In this document: piece after piece, positions 1 to 8,666 of the stretch
Numbering within the stretch: position 1 is the first letter of the stretch
Layout: each line of letters begins with the position of its first letter
Assembly: GCA_013817595.1 (NCBI GenBank)
Contig: JACDCK010000002.1
Coordinates: forward strand, 1 to 33,745
DNA: 33,745 nt
Direction: 5' to 3'
From: Pyrinomonadaceae bacterium
Lineage (GTDB): Bacteria; Acidobacteriota; Blastocatellia; Pyrinomonadales; Pyrinomonadaceae
Notes under the pieces: model-generated
Databases searched by the model: none
What the model was told of the DNA's origin: nothing
The model's input: the letters and a program-made list of their open reading frames with translations, nothing else
Program-made: the position numbers and the translations under genes

Positions 1-1
1 G

Positions 2-340
2 GCACACGGGCCGGCAACCTATGAGAAACTGGGCATTGAAACGCTTGCCGGCCGCTTGACGACCAAATACCGCGTCGTAATGGTCGCCGGAGCTGACTCA
101 CAGAATGAGACCTTAATATGGATTGACGAAGCTTTGGGTCTCCCAATCAAATCGGAGGCAATGTCCAAGTCCAGTTGGCAGTCGTCGACGGTAACTATGG
201 AACTGAAAGACGTAAGGCTGGAGGTAGACCAGGGCTTGTTTTCATGGCCATCTGACTACAGAAAGGTCGAGTCCCGGTTGATTTCCGACTTGCTACGAAA
301 CGGTGGAGGACCTGCAACTCCCAAACCTGAAAAGAAATAA
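2..340 (+). CDS. Partial secreted LolA/DUF4412-like protein (C-terminal part)
   Basis: The reading frame is open from the first bases of the window to a TAA at 338-340, so the start lies upstream and only the last 112 codons are visible. A TTG at 56 exists, but the upstream residues (AHGPATYEKLGIETLAGR) read on naturally, so it is probably not the start. The pattern 'LGIETLAGRLTTKYRV', then 'ETLIWIDEALGLPIKSE', then 'LFSWPSDYRKVE' near the end resembles periplasmic DUF4412 and LolA-type lipid-binding proteins, which end with a strand reading 'lF.lP.dy..v'. The family call is from recollection of the pattern. The substrate is unknown and the N-terminal signal sequence is not in the window. Confidence 0.6.
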   Translation, partial: AHGPATYEKLGIETLAGRLTTKYRVVMVAGADSQNETLIWIDEALGLPIKSEAMSKSSWQSSTVTMELKDVRLEVDQGLFSWPSDYRKVESRLISDLLRNGGGPATPKPEKK

Positions 341-367
341 GCCAACCTCCCCTATGCTCAAGGCATC

Positions 368-401
368 CGAAAGGCGCACACTGAAGCAGTGTGATGTTTC
401 G
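368..401. other. Interrupted hairpin between two genes
   Basis: CGAAA (368-372) pairs with TTTCG (397-401), and inside it CACACT (377-382) pairs with AGTGTG (388-393) around a GAAGC loop. It lies 28 bases past the stop of the partial gene and 44 bases before the next start. There is no T-tract, so it may be a weak terminator, a transcript-end structure or a leader structure. Confidence 0.4.
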
Positions 402-445
402 AAACCCTCCGGGATGATGTAACGAACAAGAAAGGCTTTATTCAA

Positions 446-1648
446 GTGATAATTAGAATCCTCAGCAGCGTGTTTGTCGTGGGCCTATTGCTGGCGGGAT
501 TGGCGAGTCCGGTCATAGCGCAAACCAGACGTGGCGTGGCGGCAACGACCCGTCAGAGTCTTTTGGCCAAACTTCCGGCATCGGACGCGGTGGCGCAGGT
601 CAACGTTAAGCGTGTATTAGCAGAAGCGCTGCCCAAACTGCTGGCGGGCAACTCAGCCAGGTTGGCAGAGGTCGATTCTCATATCGAACAGTTTAAGACT
701 CGCACGAGTCTCGATTTGCGTTCGTTCGATGAAATTGCTCTGGGCATGCGATATAGCTATCCGAAATCTAGCTACCCGTCATTACAAGTTGGGATGAGCG
801 AAAGTGAGGCGCTCGCGACTCTTGGTGCGCCTGACAAGAAAAATTCGATGACTCACGCCAACGGAAGAAATGAATATTGGCGTTATGAGGGGAAGAAATT
901 GTCTTTGACCTTCTCGAATGGAAGACTAGCGGCGATTCATGAGGAAGGGGATGCAGGCATCACCAAGATCCACACCGTGGTAGTGGCCCGTGGAGCTTTC
1001 AATACCGGCGCAATCGCTGCCGCTGGAACAGCGGGGGCCGTCGGCAAATACCGCGAAGAAAAGTATCTCGGCAAGACCATTTACATCTTTACTCTGGATC
1101 AGCAGGTGAAAATTATGGGCTTGCTGGACTTGAAGATCAGGGAACTCGCGGTTACTCCGATCGACGCGAACACTCTGGCCCTTGGTGATGTGGAACGCGT
1201 TCGCAACGCCGTCGCTGCCAGCAGGGACAGGAGGCGTCCCAACGCAGAGTTGAGTGCTCTGGCTACGCAGGATCCAAACGCTATTGTGGGCTTCGCGGGA
1301 AACGTTACCGCAGAGCTGCTTCAGAACCTTCGCATCGGTAATGAAGCAATCGCGAAGGATGTGGCCGCCGTGAGACAGGCTTACGGATCACTCGCTTTGA
1401 CCGAAAAGGATCTGGAGATGTTGGTTGCTGCTCGTACGGTCGATGCGGGTTCAGCACGCAGCCTAGGGGACACCGTGGAAGGCTTGAAACAGTTTGGAGC
1501 TCTATTCACAAACCGGCTGTCCGGGATCAGAGGGATTCTGGCCAGGAGCGCGTTGGGAAATCTAAAGATCACCACTCAAGGCAATGAAATTAAGATCCGC
1601 ACTGCGGTTGCTCAGTCAGATGTTGCTCCTTTGGTGGGCGGATTGTGA
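446..1648 (+). CDS. Secreted protein of unknown function with a BamE/SmpA-like insert
   Basis: 400 residues from a GTG start, with a weak AGAAAGG Shine-Dalgarno about 10 bases upstream. Residues 1-25 form a signal peptide (hydrophobic run, then SPVIAQ). The next part (LLAKLPASDAVAQVNVKRVLAEALP, given here only as a pattern around residues 39-63) and the part after residue 172 look like one continuous alpha/beta domain. I recall similar acidobacterial secreted proteins of unknown function. Residues about 107-165 read 'LQVGMSESEALATLGAPDK', then 'EYWRYEGKKLSLTFSNGRLAAI', the hallmark of the BamE/SmpA/OmlA fold. This segment begins at a local repeat (SYPKSSYPS), as if inserted. No catalytic motif is visible. 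It converges with the minus-strand chaperone gene 70 bases downstream. Function unknown, probably periplasmic or envelope-linked. Confidence 0.75.
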   Translation: MIIRILSSVFVVGLLLAGLASPVIAQTRRGVAATTRQSLLAKLPASDAVAQVNVKRVLAEALPKLLAGNSARLAEVDSHIEQFKTRTSLDLRSFDEIALGMRYSYPKSSYPSLQVGMSESEALATLGAPDKKNSMTHANGRNEYWRYEGKKLSLTFSNGRLAAIHEEGDAGITKIHTVVVARGAFNTGAIAAAGTAGAVGKYREEKYLGKTIYIFTLDQQVKIMGLLDLKIRELAVTPIDANTLALGDVERVRNAVAASRDRRRPNAELSALATQDPNAIVGFAGNVTAELLQNLRIGNEAIAKDVAAVRQAYGSLALTEKDLEMLVAARTVDAGSARSLGDTVEGLKQFGALFTNRLSGIRGILARSALGNLKITTQGNEIKIRTAVAQSDVAPLVGGL

Positions 1649-1718
1649 TCAAGCTGGCTTAGAGTCTGATATTGTCAGCAGTGATGCTCACAGCCATCAC
1701 CACAGACGGCTAACCCGG

Positions 1719-3728
1719 TTACTTTACGGGAAATGGAAACTGCGACTGAGGTGCCGCGGCAGCCGGTTCGTCCTCTTCCAGAGCGGCCAGCACGTCCGTG
1801 TAGATTTTTATCTTGCCCGCGCGTTTCATCTCCCCCTGGACCTTAGTGACGTAGTCGTCCCAGAGTTGGGTCTGGCGCTCAGTTAGCAGCGTCTGGGTCA
1901 TCTGCGGTCGTCGTGAAGCAAACGCCGCCAGGTCCGCGTCGACGCGGTTGGTTGCCCCCAGGATTACCCAGTTGTCTCCGACTTTAATCGGGGTCTTAGT
2001 TATCTCCCCAGCTTTCAATGCATAGGCTACTTCGTCCAGCGCCGGGCTGGTTCCGGCCTTCCCGATCACGCTGCCAATCTTCCAATCCTCTTCAGTTCCC
2101 ACTTCAAAACCAGCTTTCTCACCCGCTGCTTTGATATCAGCGACAGTTTTCACTGCTGAGAGTACCTCTTTGGCCTTTTGTTCCAACTGCTCTTTCGCTC
2201 TTTGGTGTTTTAGCGTTTGTGTCAGCCGGTCCGTAATCTCCTCGAGTTCCGGAATGCGCGGCTCTTTCTTCTCAACGAACAACGGAATTGCGAAGCCGCC
2301 CTTCACGCCTGTGCGTTCGCCGACGTCGTTTGGATTATTCAAAGGTGCAAGCGCTGCCTCAAACTGTTGGTTGCTACCAATTTCCGGAACGTCATCTCCC
2401 GGCTTAATATAAGGAGTCTCCCTGACCATCTCTGCAGGACTCATGTTGGCTTCAGCGGCCAATTCCTGGGCTACCTTCTTCGGATCTTTGGTCTCCTTCA
2501 AACGGGCCTGAGCCCGCTCAGCGAGCTTTGCAGCCACTGCGTAGGCTCGACGGTTACGCGACGAGACCAACAAGGTTGGCTTGGCTTCTTCGAAGGTCTG
2601 TTGCACGGAGTCGTCTCGACGTAAGATGTACCAGTTGCCAGCATATTTGATGGGGATGTCCGAGATGTCGCCCGGCTCCATATCAACAGCGCGATCATAG
2701 AGAACGTCGGGTTTATTCGGATTCTTCTTGACGAGCCGGCCCAGGAAGCCGCCGTTTTTTGCTGTTACCGGATCTTCGGAGTTACCCCGAGCCAGCTCGG
2801 CGAATGTCTCTTTAGTTGCCTGGCCCGACGTTCCCCTCGCTTTCTTGATTAGGTCTTTGGCTTTTTCTTCTACCTGCTGATCCAAATCCTGGCGCGCAAC
2901 TTTAAGAAGAATCTGCTGAACCTTGACTCCTGCCTGCTTGTTCTCCGCCGGCAGCCGTTCAAATTCCTCGCGCAGGTCCTTGTCAGTAACCTGGAGTTTC
3001 GCGCCAGCTTTTTCCTGGTTGATGAAGACGTAACGGATCTTCTTCTGGGGCTCGATAATGCGGTAGTCTGTCTGGTGTTGCTCGTAATGGTTTCGCAGCT
3101 CATCGTCCGACACTTGAATCTTCTCCGCCAGTTTTTCGGGGGACAAGAGCGCATAGGACAAACTTATTGTGGTTGTCTCGCGCCTGTAGTTTTCCTGCAC
3201 CTCATCATCAGAAACGCTCACACTCGAGGTAACAAATGCTTTGAGCTTTTCCTGAGCTATCGCGTCGCGAACATTTCGCTCAAACGTTTCCACATTCCCG
3301 TAGCGGGCCACGATGGATTCTTTGTATCGATCCAGGCCCACGAACTGGCCCGAGGCATCGGTAAACTGTTTGCGGATTCTCTCGGCCACTTCCGCGTCGC
3401 TGGCTGCCAGTTCCAGGCGCGACGCTTCCTGCGCAATCACGCGATCTCGAATCAGACCGTCAAGAAAGCGCTTATTCCCTCCCAGTTGGGCCAGGCTCAT
3501 CTGGCCGCCCAGCATCTGCTGGTAGTTCTCTCTTAGGCGGGCGAGGTCCGCTGCAGTAATTTCATCACCGGCAACTTTGGCGATCACTTCGGTGTTTCTC
3601 GTTGGGTCGAGATATCGCGCGGAGCGTCCCGGCGCATAGAAGACTATTAAACTGACAGCCATGATGAGGGCGAAACCGACAATGATGATGCTGCGCGTCC
3701 GTTCGAGGCGTCCTAATTGTTTGAGCAT
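1719..3728 (-). CDS. Membrane-anchored SurA/PpiD-type chaperone with a parvulin-like domain
   Basis: 669 residues, ATG at 3728 with a GGAAAGG Shine-Dalgarno just upstream. Residues 13-31 are one membrane helix with a basic N-terminus (MLKQLGRLERTRS), as in PpiD. A SurA_N-like helical region spans about 43-170. A rotamase/parvulin domain spans about 267-372 and includes the typical 'ELARGNSEDPVTAKNGGFLG' signature. A degenerate second parvulin-like segment sits near 515-620 ('IGKAGTSPALDEVAYALKAG'). PpiD proteins are periplasmic foldases at the Sec translocon. Here the first core histidine position reads QQILLK where active parvulins have xHILxK, and the closing strand reads NWYILRRDD where a histidine is expected. 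It may therefore work as a holdase and not as an isomerase. It is convergent with the preceding gene and divergent from the TerC gene. Confidence 0.85.
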   Translation of the reverse strand: MLKQLGRLERTRSIIIVGFALIMAVSLIVFYAPGRSARYLDPTRNTEVIAKVAGDEITAADLARLRENYQQMLGGQMSLAQLGGNKRFLDGLIRDRVIAQEASRLELAASDAEVAERIRKQFTDASGQFVGLDRYKESIVARYGNVETFERNVRDAIAQEKLKAFVTSSVSVSDDEVQENYRRETTTISLSYALLSPEKLAEKIQVSDDELRNHYEQHQTDYRIIEPQKKIRYVFINQEKAGAKLQVTDKDLREEFERLPAENKQAGVKVQQILLKVARQDLDQQVEEKAKDLIKKARGTSGQATKETFAELARGNSEDPVTAKNGGFLGRLVKKNPNKPDVLYDRAVDMEPGDISDIPIKYAGNWYILRRDDSVQQTFEEAKPTLLVSSRNRRAYAVAAKLAERAQARLKETKDPKKVAQELAAEANMSPAEMVRETPYIKPGDDVPEIGSNQQFEAALAPLNNPNDVGERTGVKGGFAIPLFVEKKEPRIPELEEITDRLTQTLKHQRAKEQLEQKAKEVLSAVKTVADIKAAGEKAGFEVGTEEDWKIGSVIGKAGTSPALDEVAYALKAGEITKTPIKVGDNWVILGATNRVDADLAAFASRRPQMTQTLLTERQTQLWDDYVTKVQGEMKRAGKIKIYTDVLAALEEDEPAAAAPQSQFPFPVK

Positions 3729-3875
3729 AATTTATACCTTTCCAGCAAATGGCGGATTGTAAAGGAGCGGGCCTGGCTCTGCAACTTGGGAAGGGGTTCG
3801 GGGGCCAGGTGTCGGGCTGGGCTACGCACCGCGAGTTGTAAACCGGTAAACGAAATTGTGCGCACCAAAATCTCC

Positions 3876-3953
3876 CGGCACCTGGCACTGACACCCGGAC
3901 CCGGTACTTAGCACCTGGCACCTGACATCCGGCACCTGACACCCGGCACCGGC
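3876..3953. repeat. Short imperfect tandem repeats (GGCACCTGACAYCC type)
   Basis: The spacer between the divergent chaperone and TerC genes holds variants of GGCACCTGACAYCC and GCACCTGGCACC. Two adjacent 14-mers differ by one base, and related copies lie around 3876-3915. The run ends about 22 bases before the TerC start. Simple repeats of this GGTGCC(A/G)GGTG kind recur between genes in many bacterial genomes and give spurious CQVPGA-like ORFs. I assign no coding role. Confidence 0.7.
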
Positions 3954-3974
3954 CGTGCTATTTTACTGACTTCA

Positions 3975-5060
3975 ATGAACCCGATGGGCAGCTCAACATG
4001 GTTATGGATCGGCTTCTCTGTATTTATCCTGCTCATGCTGAGTCTGGACCTCGGCCTCTTAAATCGTAAAGCCCACACAATAAAATACCGCGAAGCCGCA
4101 ACCTGGAGCGCCGTCTGGGTCACCCTGGCAATGATCTTTGCCGGACTTGTCTTCTATTATCAGGGGAGCAACCGCGGCCTCGAGTTTCTCACGGGCTACC
4201 TCATTGAGCTTTCCCTCTCGGTAGATAATCTCTTTGTTTTCCTACTCATTTTTTCCTATTTCAAGGTGCCGGCCAAATACCAGCACCGGGTCCTTTTCTG
4301 GGGCGTGATGGGTGCGCTGGTAATGCGCCTGACTATGATCTTCATCGGCGCGGTGCTGATTAATCGCTTCCACTGGATCATCTATATCTTCGGCGCTTTC
4401 CTGGTTTATACGGGCATAAAGATGTTTAAGCAGGAAGAACTCGACATCCAGCCTGAAGATAATCCCCTGGTGAGATTAGTAACTCGCTACATCCCCATCA
4501 CTCGCCACTACGTTGAGCAGAAATTTTTCACCCGTGTAGACGGCAAACTAACGGGCACGCTGTTGTTACTGGTCCTGGTGATTGTCGAGGTCACCGATCT
4601 TGTTTTCGCCGTGGATTCAATTCCGGCAATCTTTGCCATCACCACTAATACGTTCATAGTCTACACCTCAAACGTTTTTGCCATCCTCGGCCTGCGATCA
4701 ATGTACTTTCTGCTGGCGGGAGTGGTGGAGAAGTTCCAATACCTCAAGATGGGACTCGCGATCGTGCTCACGTTCATCGGTATGAAAATGCTTGTCGTAG
4801 CACTTGGTGTTCATATCCCGATTTGGTTCTCTCTCATTTTCGTGGCTGTCGTGCTGCTCAGCTCCGTTGCCGCTTCGCTGCTCTGGCCCAAAGACTGTGA
4901 GATGGATATTGATGTAGAGCTCCCGGAAGGATTCGACGCCCCTTTTGAAGACGACGAATCCGCGACTCCGCAACAACAGGAAGCCGGAAAAGAAGCCGAG
5001 AGAGCCAAATTAGGCGAAGAAGCCCGCGAAGAAGAGCCGGAGAGCGTCGAACGCCGCTGA
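3975..5060 (+). CDS. TerC/Alx-family integral membrane protein
   Basis: 361 residues from ATG 3975. There is no clear Shine-Dalgarno. Eight or nine hydrophobic segments lie between about 8 and 305. The TerC signature is present: 'LSVDNLFVFLLIFSYF' at 81-96 with the conserved acidic VDN, and 'VDSIPAIFAITTN' at 213-225. A loop of charged residues (153-195) divides the two halves. The C-terminus from about 310 is a cytoplasmic acidic/basic tail, rich in E and K, that varies within the family. Family members include TerC (tellurite resistance) and the manganese exporters Alx and MeeF/MeeY, so a metal-ion transport role, perhaps Mn(II) efflux, is likely. No yybP-ykoY riboswitch is evident in the 246-base spacer upstream, which holds simple repeats instead. 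The gene stands alone. Confidence 0.88.
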   Translation: MNPMGSSTWLWIGFSVFILLMLSLDLGLLNRKAHTIKYREAATWSAVWVTLAMIFAGLVFYYQGSNRGLEFLTGYLIELSLSVDNLFVFLLIFSYFKVPAKYQHRVLFWGVMGALVMRLTMIFIGAVLINRFHWIIYIFGAFLVYTGIKMFKQEELDIQPEDNPLVRLVTRYIPITRHYVEQKFFTRVDGKLTGTLLLLVLVIVEVTDLVFAVDSIPAIFAITTNTFIVYTSNVFAILGLRSMYFLLAGVVEKFQYLKMGLAIVLTFIGMKMLVVALGVHIPIWFSLIFVAVVLLSSVAASLLWPKDCEMDIDVELPEGFDAPFEDDESATPQQQEAGKEAERAKLGEEAREEEPESVERR

Positions 5061-5081
5061 TGCAATAGCCTGTTCCGGGCG

Positions 5082-5255
5082 CTACTTTACCTGCGGAGAA
5101 GGCGGGACAGTTGGAATCACGTTAAGGTCGACAATGCAGATTCGCCGGGTTATTATGGCTTTCGACTCAAGAAGGTTTGACGACACATCGGCAATGACCA
5201 GATACAGACCGCTCACCAAACTCCCCCTAACCGTGCCGCTCCCGCGCCGCGCGTT
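5082..5255 (-). pseudogene. Possible relic of the C-terminal end of a secreted protein
   Basis: The 345-base spacer between terC and leuS carries a 57-codon open stretch on the minus strand. It is bounded upstream by an in-frame TAG and has no ATG. It reads 'GSLVSGLYLVIADVSS', then 'SKAIITRRICIVDLN', and ends 'VPPSPQVK', which looks like ordinary protein and not a random frame. It has no credible start or Shine-Dalgarno. I take it as the tail of a lost gene; chance cannot be excluded. Nothing else is recognisable in this spacer. Confidence 0.35.
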
Positions 5256-5405
5256 CTAGCGCAGTTTTGTCGGAGCGGCGAATCTTACAACCAAATAGCA
5301 GCAGACCGGAGGCCGGGTCGATTGTGGCCACCAATGCTCAAAACGAACTTTTGTGCGTTCGTTCGAATCAGTGATTGAGGGTAAATTAGCGCGGGGACAA
5401 CAGCG

Positions 5406-7976
5406 ATGGACGAAAAGTATTTTCCGGAAGTAATTGAAAAGAAATGGCAGCAGCGTTGGGATGAAGGGCGTGTGTTTGAGGTCAGCAACGACGACCCGCG
5501 GCCGAAGTTCTATTGTCTGGAAATGCTGCCTTACCCGTCGGGCTTCCTACACATGGGCCATGTGCGCAACTACTCTATCGGGGACGCCCTTGCCTGGTAC
5601 AAGCGTCTGCAAGGCTTCAAGGTGCTGCATCCGATTGGCTGGGACAGCTTTGGTCAGCCGGCCGAGCAGGCCGCTATCAAACGCGGCGTAAATCCGCGTG
5701 CCTGGACTGAAGAGCACATCGCGCACATGCGCGGCCAGCTCAAGCACCTTGGCATCAGCTACGACTGGTCACGCGAGATTGCCGCGCATCGACCTGACTA
5801 CTACAAGTGGGACCAGTGGTTCTTCCTGAAAATGTTTGAACGCGGCTTGGCTTACAAAAAGCAGTCGCCGGTTAACTGGTGTCCCAAAGAGGGCACCGTA
5901 CTTTCGAATGAACAGTCGTCGGGAGGCGTCTGCTGGCGCTGTGGCGCGGCGGTGGAGAAGCGCGACCTCGAACAATGGTTTCTACGTATCACTGAATACG
6001 CTGAACAACTCGTCGGACAGATCGAACAGATTGAAGCCACCTGGCCCGAGAAGGTGCTGAAACGCCAGCGCGACTGGGTCGGTCGCAGCGAAGGCGCCTA
6101 CATTGACTACGCAGTCAAAGACTCCGACAAAAAGATTCGTGTCTTTACGACGCGCATTGACACGATTTTTGGCGCCACTGCAATCATACTCGCGCCCGAT
6201 CATCCGCTCATCGCGGAACTGCTGGAACACTCAGCGCTGAAAAGTGATGTCCAGAAGTTTGCAGAGAAGGTGGCGGCCGCACGGGCCAGGCGCGCCGACC
6301 CGACGGAGGAAGAAGTCAAAGAAGGACTCAACACCGGAGTGCTGGCCATCAATCCTTTCGGTGGCGAGAACATCCCTGTTTGGGTGGCAAATTATGTACT
6401 GATGGACTATGGCACGGGGGCAGTGATGAGCGTGCCCGCCCATGATGAACGCGACTTTGAGTTTGCGCAAAAATATTCTCTGCCGATTCGACAGGTGATT
6501 GCGCCGGTTTCTCACGGTCAGCCAGCAGCGGAGCCGGTATCAAAAACTGGTACAGACCAGTCTGCTGAAATGCACCGGGCGTTCACGGACTATGGCGTGC
6601 TGATCAACAGTGGCGAGTGGGGCGGAAAACTTTCACAAATGGCGATACACGAGATGGCCCAATACGCAGAGCAGCACAAATTCGGCGGCGGGGCTGTTAC
6701 TTACCGGCTGCGCGACTGGGGTGTCTCTCGCCAAAGGTTCTGGGGAGCGCCGGTGCCAATCATCAATTGTGAACATTGTGGCGCCGTGGCCGTGCCTTTC
6801 GAGGATCTTCCAGTCGTGCTCCCGGAGACGGCGGAGTTCACGGGCAGCGGTCAATCGCCACTGGCCGGGGTGGCGGAGTTTGTGAATACAACATGTCCCA
6901 AGTGCAAACGTCCGGCGCGCCGAGAGACCGACACGATGGACACTTTTGTCGATTCCTCGTGGTACTTCTTTCGTTATTGTGATCCAAGCAACGACTCCGC
7001 ACCATTTGATCCGGCAATAGCTGCCCAATGGACACCTGTCGATCAGTACATTGGTGGGGATTCACACGCGGTGATGCACCTGATCTACACGCGCTTTTGG
7101 ACCAAATTCATGCGCGATATCGGACTGGTTTCGTTTGATGAGCCAGTGAAGAAACTACTTACTCAGGGAATGGTAACGAACCTCGTGGAGGGCACGGACG
7201 AGTGGAAAGCGATGTCCAAGAGTCTCGGCAACGGGGTTGACCCAGACGAGATGATCTCCGCGTTTGGTGCCGATGCAGCGCGTCTTTTCATTCTCTTTGC
7301 GGCGCCGGTCGAAAACGAACTGCGCTGGATCGAGACGGGGATTGAAGGAGCAGTTCGTTTTCTGCGAAAAGTATATTCGATGGTGTGGCGCTGGCACGAG
7401 CGCCTCTCGGATCCGTCGCAAAGACAAGACGCCCCGAGCACCCAGGAATTGAGTCCAGAGGTTTTGGCTTTGCGCCGGAAGACGCACCAGACCATTGCGC
7501 GAGTGACCAATGACTTCGAGCATCTGCATCTCAACACGAGCGTCGCTGCATTGATGGAACTCTTCAACGAGCTGAGCGATTTTAACGCGCAGCCGGCTAC
7601 CGCATCCGCGGCCGAACTCTTTGTCGTGCGCGAGGCTCTGGAATCCCTAACTCTGATGCTCGCACCTTTTAGTCCCCACATAGCGGAAGAGATGTGGGAA
7701 CGTTTGGGCCACACGGGCGGCCTTATTCAGAAGCTCGGCCGGGGCGCAAAATGGCCAAAGGCGAATGCTGAACTGGCCCGAAGGGCCGAGCTCGAGATTC
7801 CCGTCCAGGTGAACGGCAAGCTTCGGGCTCGCCTACTGGCCTCACCAGGGGTAACCGAAGACGAGTTGCGCGCGGCGGCGGTGGCTGATGAGAAGGTGCG
7901 TCCTTTTACGGAGGGTCGCGAAGTTCTAAAAATTATTGTGGTGCCGCAGCGGCTCGTCAATATAGTTGTACGCTAA
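5406..7976 (+). CDS. leuS: Leucyl-tRNA synthetase
   Basis: 856 residues, a normal length for bacterial LeuRS. It charges tRNA-Leu with leucine in the cytoplasm. The class I HIGH motif is HMGH at residues 49-52 after 'LPYPSGFL'. The KMSKS loop is AMSKS at 602-606, followed by LGNGVDPD. A CP1 editing domain lies between about 220 and 420 ('TTRIDTIFGATAIILAPDHP', later 'VSVPAHDERDFEFAQKYSLP'). Cysteine pairs suitable for zinc occur at 'CPKEGTVLSNEQ...CWRCG' and 'CEHCG...CPKC'. The anticodon-binding helical domain and a C-terminal domain ('IPVQVNGKLRARL') close the protein. The start ATG 5406 is preceded by GGGGA at a usable distance. The 345-base spacer shows no T-box specifier or antiterminator sequence. 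The gene is followed by a broken gene and is probably monocistronic. Confidence 0.97.
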   Translation: MDEKYFPEVIEKKWQQRWDEGRVFEVSNDDPRPKFYCLEMLPYPSGFLHMGHVRNYSIGDALAWYKRLQGFKVLHPIGWDSFGQPAEQAAIKRGVNPRAWTEEHIAHMRGQLKHLGISYDWSREIAAHRPDYYKWDQWFFLKMFERGLAYKKQSPVNWCPKEGTVLSNEQSSGGVCWRCGAAVEKRDLEQWFLRITEYAEQLVGQIEQIEATWPEKVLKRQRDWVGRSEGAYIDYAVKDSDKKIRVFTTRIDTIFGATAIILAPDHPLIAELLEHSALKSDVQKFAEKVAAARARRADPTEEEVKEGLNTGVLAINPFGGENIPVWVANYVLMDYGTGAVMSVPAHDERDFEFAQKYSLPIRQVIAPVSHGQPAAEPVSKTGTDQSAEMHRAFTDYGVLINSGEWGGKLSQMAIHEMAQYAEQHKFGGGAVTYRLRDWGVSRQRFWGAPVPIINCEHCGAVAVPFEDLPVVLPETAEFTGSGQSPLAGVAEFVNTTCPKCKRPARRETDTMDTFVDSSWYFFRYCDPSNDSAPFDPAIAAQWTPVDQYIGGDSHAVMHLIYTRFWTKFMRDIGLVSFDEPVKKLLTQGMVTNLVEGTDEWKAMSKSLGNGVDPDEMISAFGADAARLFILFAAPVENELRWIETGIEGAVRFLRKVYSMVWRWHERLSDPSQRQDAPSTQELSPEVLALRRKTHQTIARVTNDFEHLHLNTSVAALMELFNELSDFNAQPATASAAELFVVREALESLTLMLAPFSPHIAEEMWERLGHTGGLIQKLGRGAKWPKANAELARRAELEIPVQVNGKLRARLLASPGVTEDELRAAAVADEKVRPFTEGREVLKIIVVPQRLVNIVVR

Positions 7977-7996
7977 GAGTAGTGAGGGAGTTTGCG

Positions 7997-8517
7997 GTGT
8001 TGAGTCTAGTTGAGATTCCCGGCGGACGTTTCAAATGGGCCGTAATGATGGAACACTTCAGGCGCGGCCGCAGCACCCCGTGACGGTCCAGACGGTTTGG
8101 ATGGACCGAGCAGAGGTTACCAGTGAGGAATACCGTCTATAAACTCTACCCCTGGGGAGACGGCTGGGAAGACAAGCGCCCCGTGGTCAAAGAAGTTGAT
8201 GCGAAACCGGTCGGGTCTTTTCCCGGGTGCACGAATCGTTGGGGCGCTGTCGATTTGATCGGAAACGTGCGGGAGTGGACCTCTTTGAAAGCCTCTCTTT
8301 ATCAGGGAAACAGCGCCGGCCAGATGCCGGCCGCCACAAAAGAGGGGTTGTAGCGCGGGGGGCCTATTCGAGTGATCCAAACGACAAGCAGATTTCCATT
8401 TCAGCGAGGTACCGCGATTGTTTTGATCCCACGTTAAGGCACCCGAGTTTTGGCTTCCGCCTCGTGCGGGCCGCCCAGTGGAGGCAAATCCGCAGGAGTC
8501 ACTTAAAACGCAATTAG
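7997..8517 (+). pseudogene. Broken formylglycine-generating-enzyme-like (FGE-sulfatase/SUMF1) gene
   Basis: Family motifs appear in order but in different frames. From 7997 the frame reads 'VEIPGGRFK' and then goes out of phase at the AAA of 8033-8035, where one missing A would restore it. From 8035 a second frame reads 'MGRNDG', then 'QHPVTVQTVWMDRAEVTSEEY', and stops at 8140-8142. A third frame continues 'LYPWGDGWEDKRPV', 'GCTNRWGAVDLIGNVREWT' and ends at a TAG near 8351. A fourth reads 'VVARGAYSS', 'ISISARYRD', 'HPSFGFRLVRAAQW' and ends at 8517. About a hundred residues that normally separate the EVTxxEY motif from YPWGD are absent, so there is an internal deletion as well as two frame changes. 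Intact relatives are FGE-fold proteins that oxidise cysteine in sulfatases or have other oxidase or binding roles. Confidence 0.85.
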
Positions 8518-8666
8518 ATTATCCAACCTCGATTGATCTACAATCCGCCGCGTCAGGTGTTGCTCGTTAGACTTTCAGTCAAGATGAGGGTTAGCCTCAA
8601 CAACGCGAGTTTGGCGTATGTAACTCCGGCTAATATTTCCACCGTGTTGACTGTAGGAGAAGACCG

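Noticed and set aside
3565-3942. Minus-strand frame reading CQVPGA-like peptides
   Set aside because: It comes from simple GGTGCC-type repeats and overlaps the chaperone start.
3730-3974. A manganese (yybP-ykoY) riboswitch before the TerC gene
   Set aside because: The spacer consists of simple repeats and shows none of the conserved core I know for that riboswitch.
5061-5405. A T-box riboswitch before leuS
   Set aside because: No T-box core sequence or specifier-loop structure is visible in the spacer.
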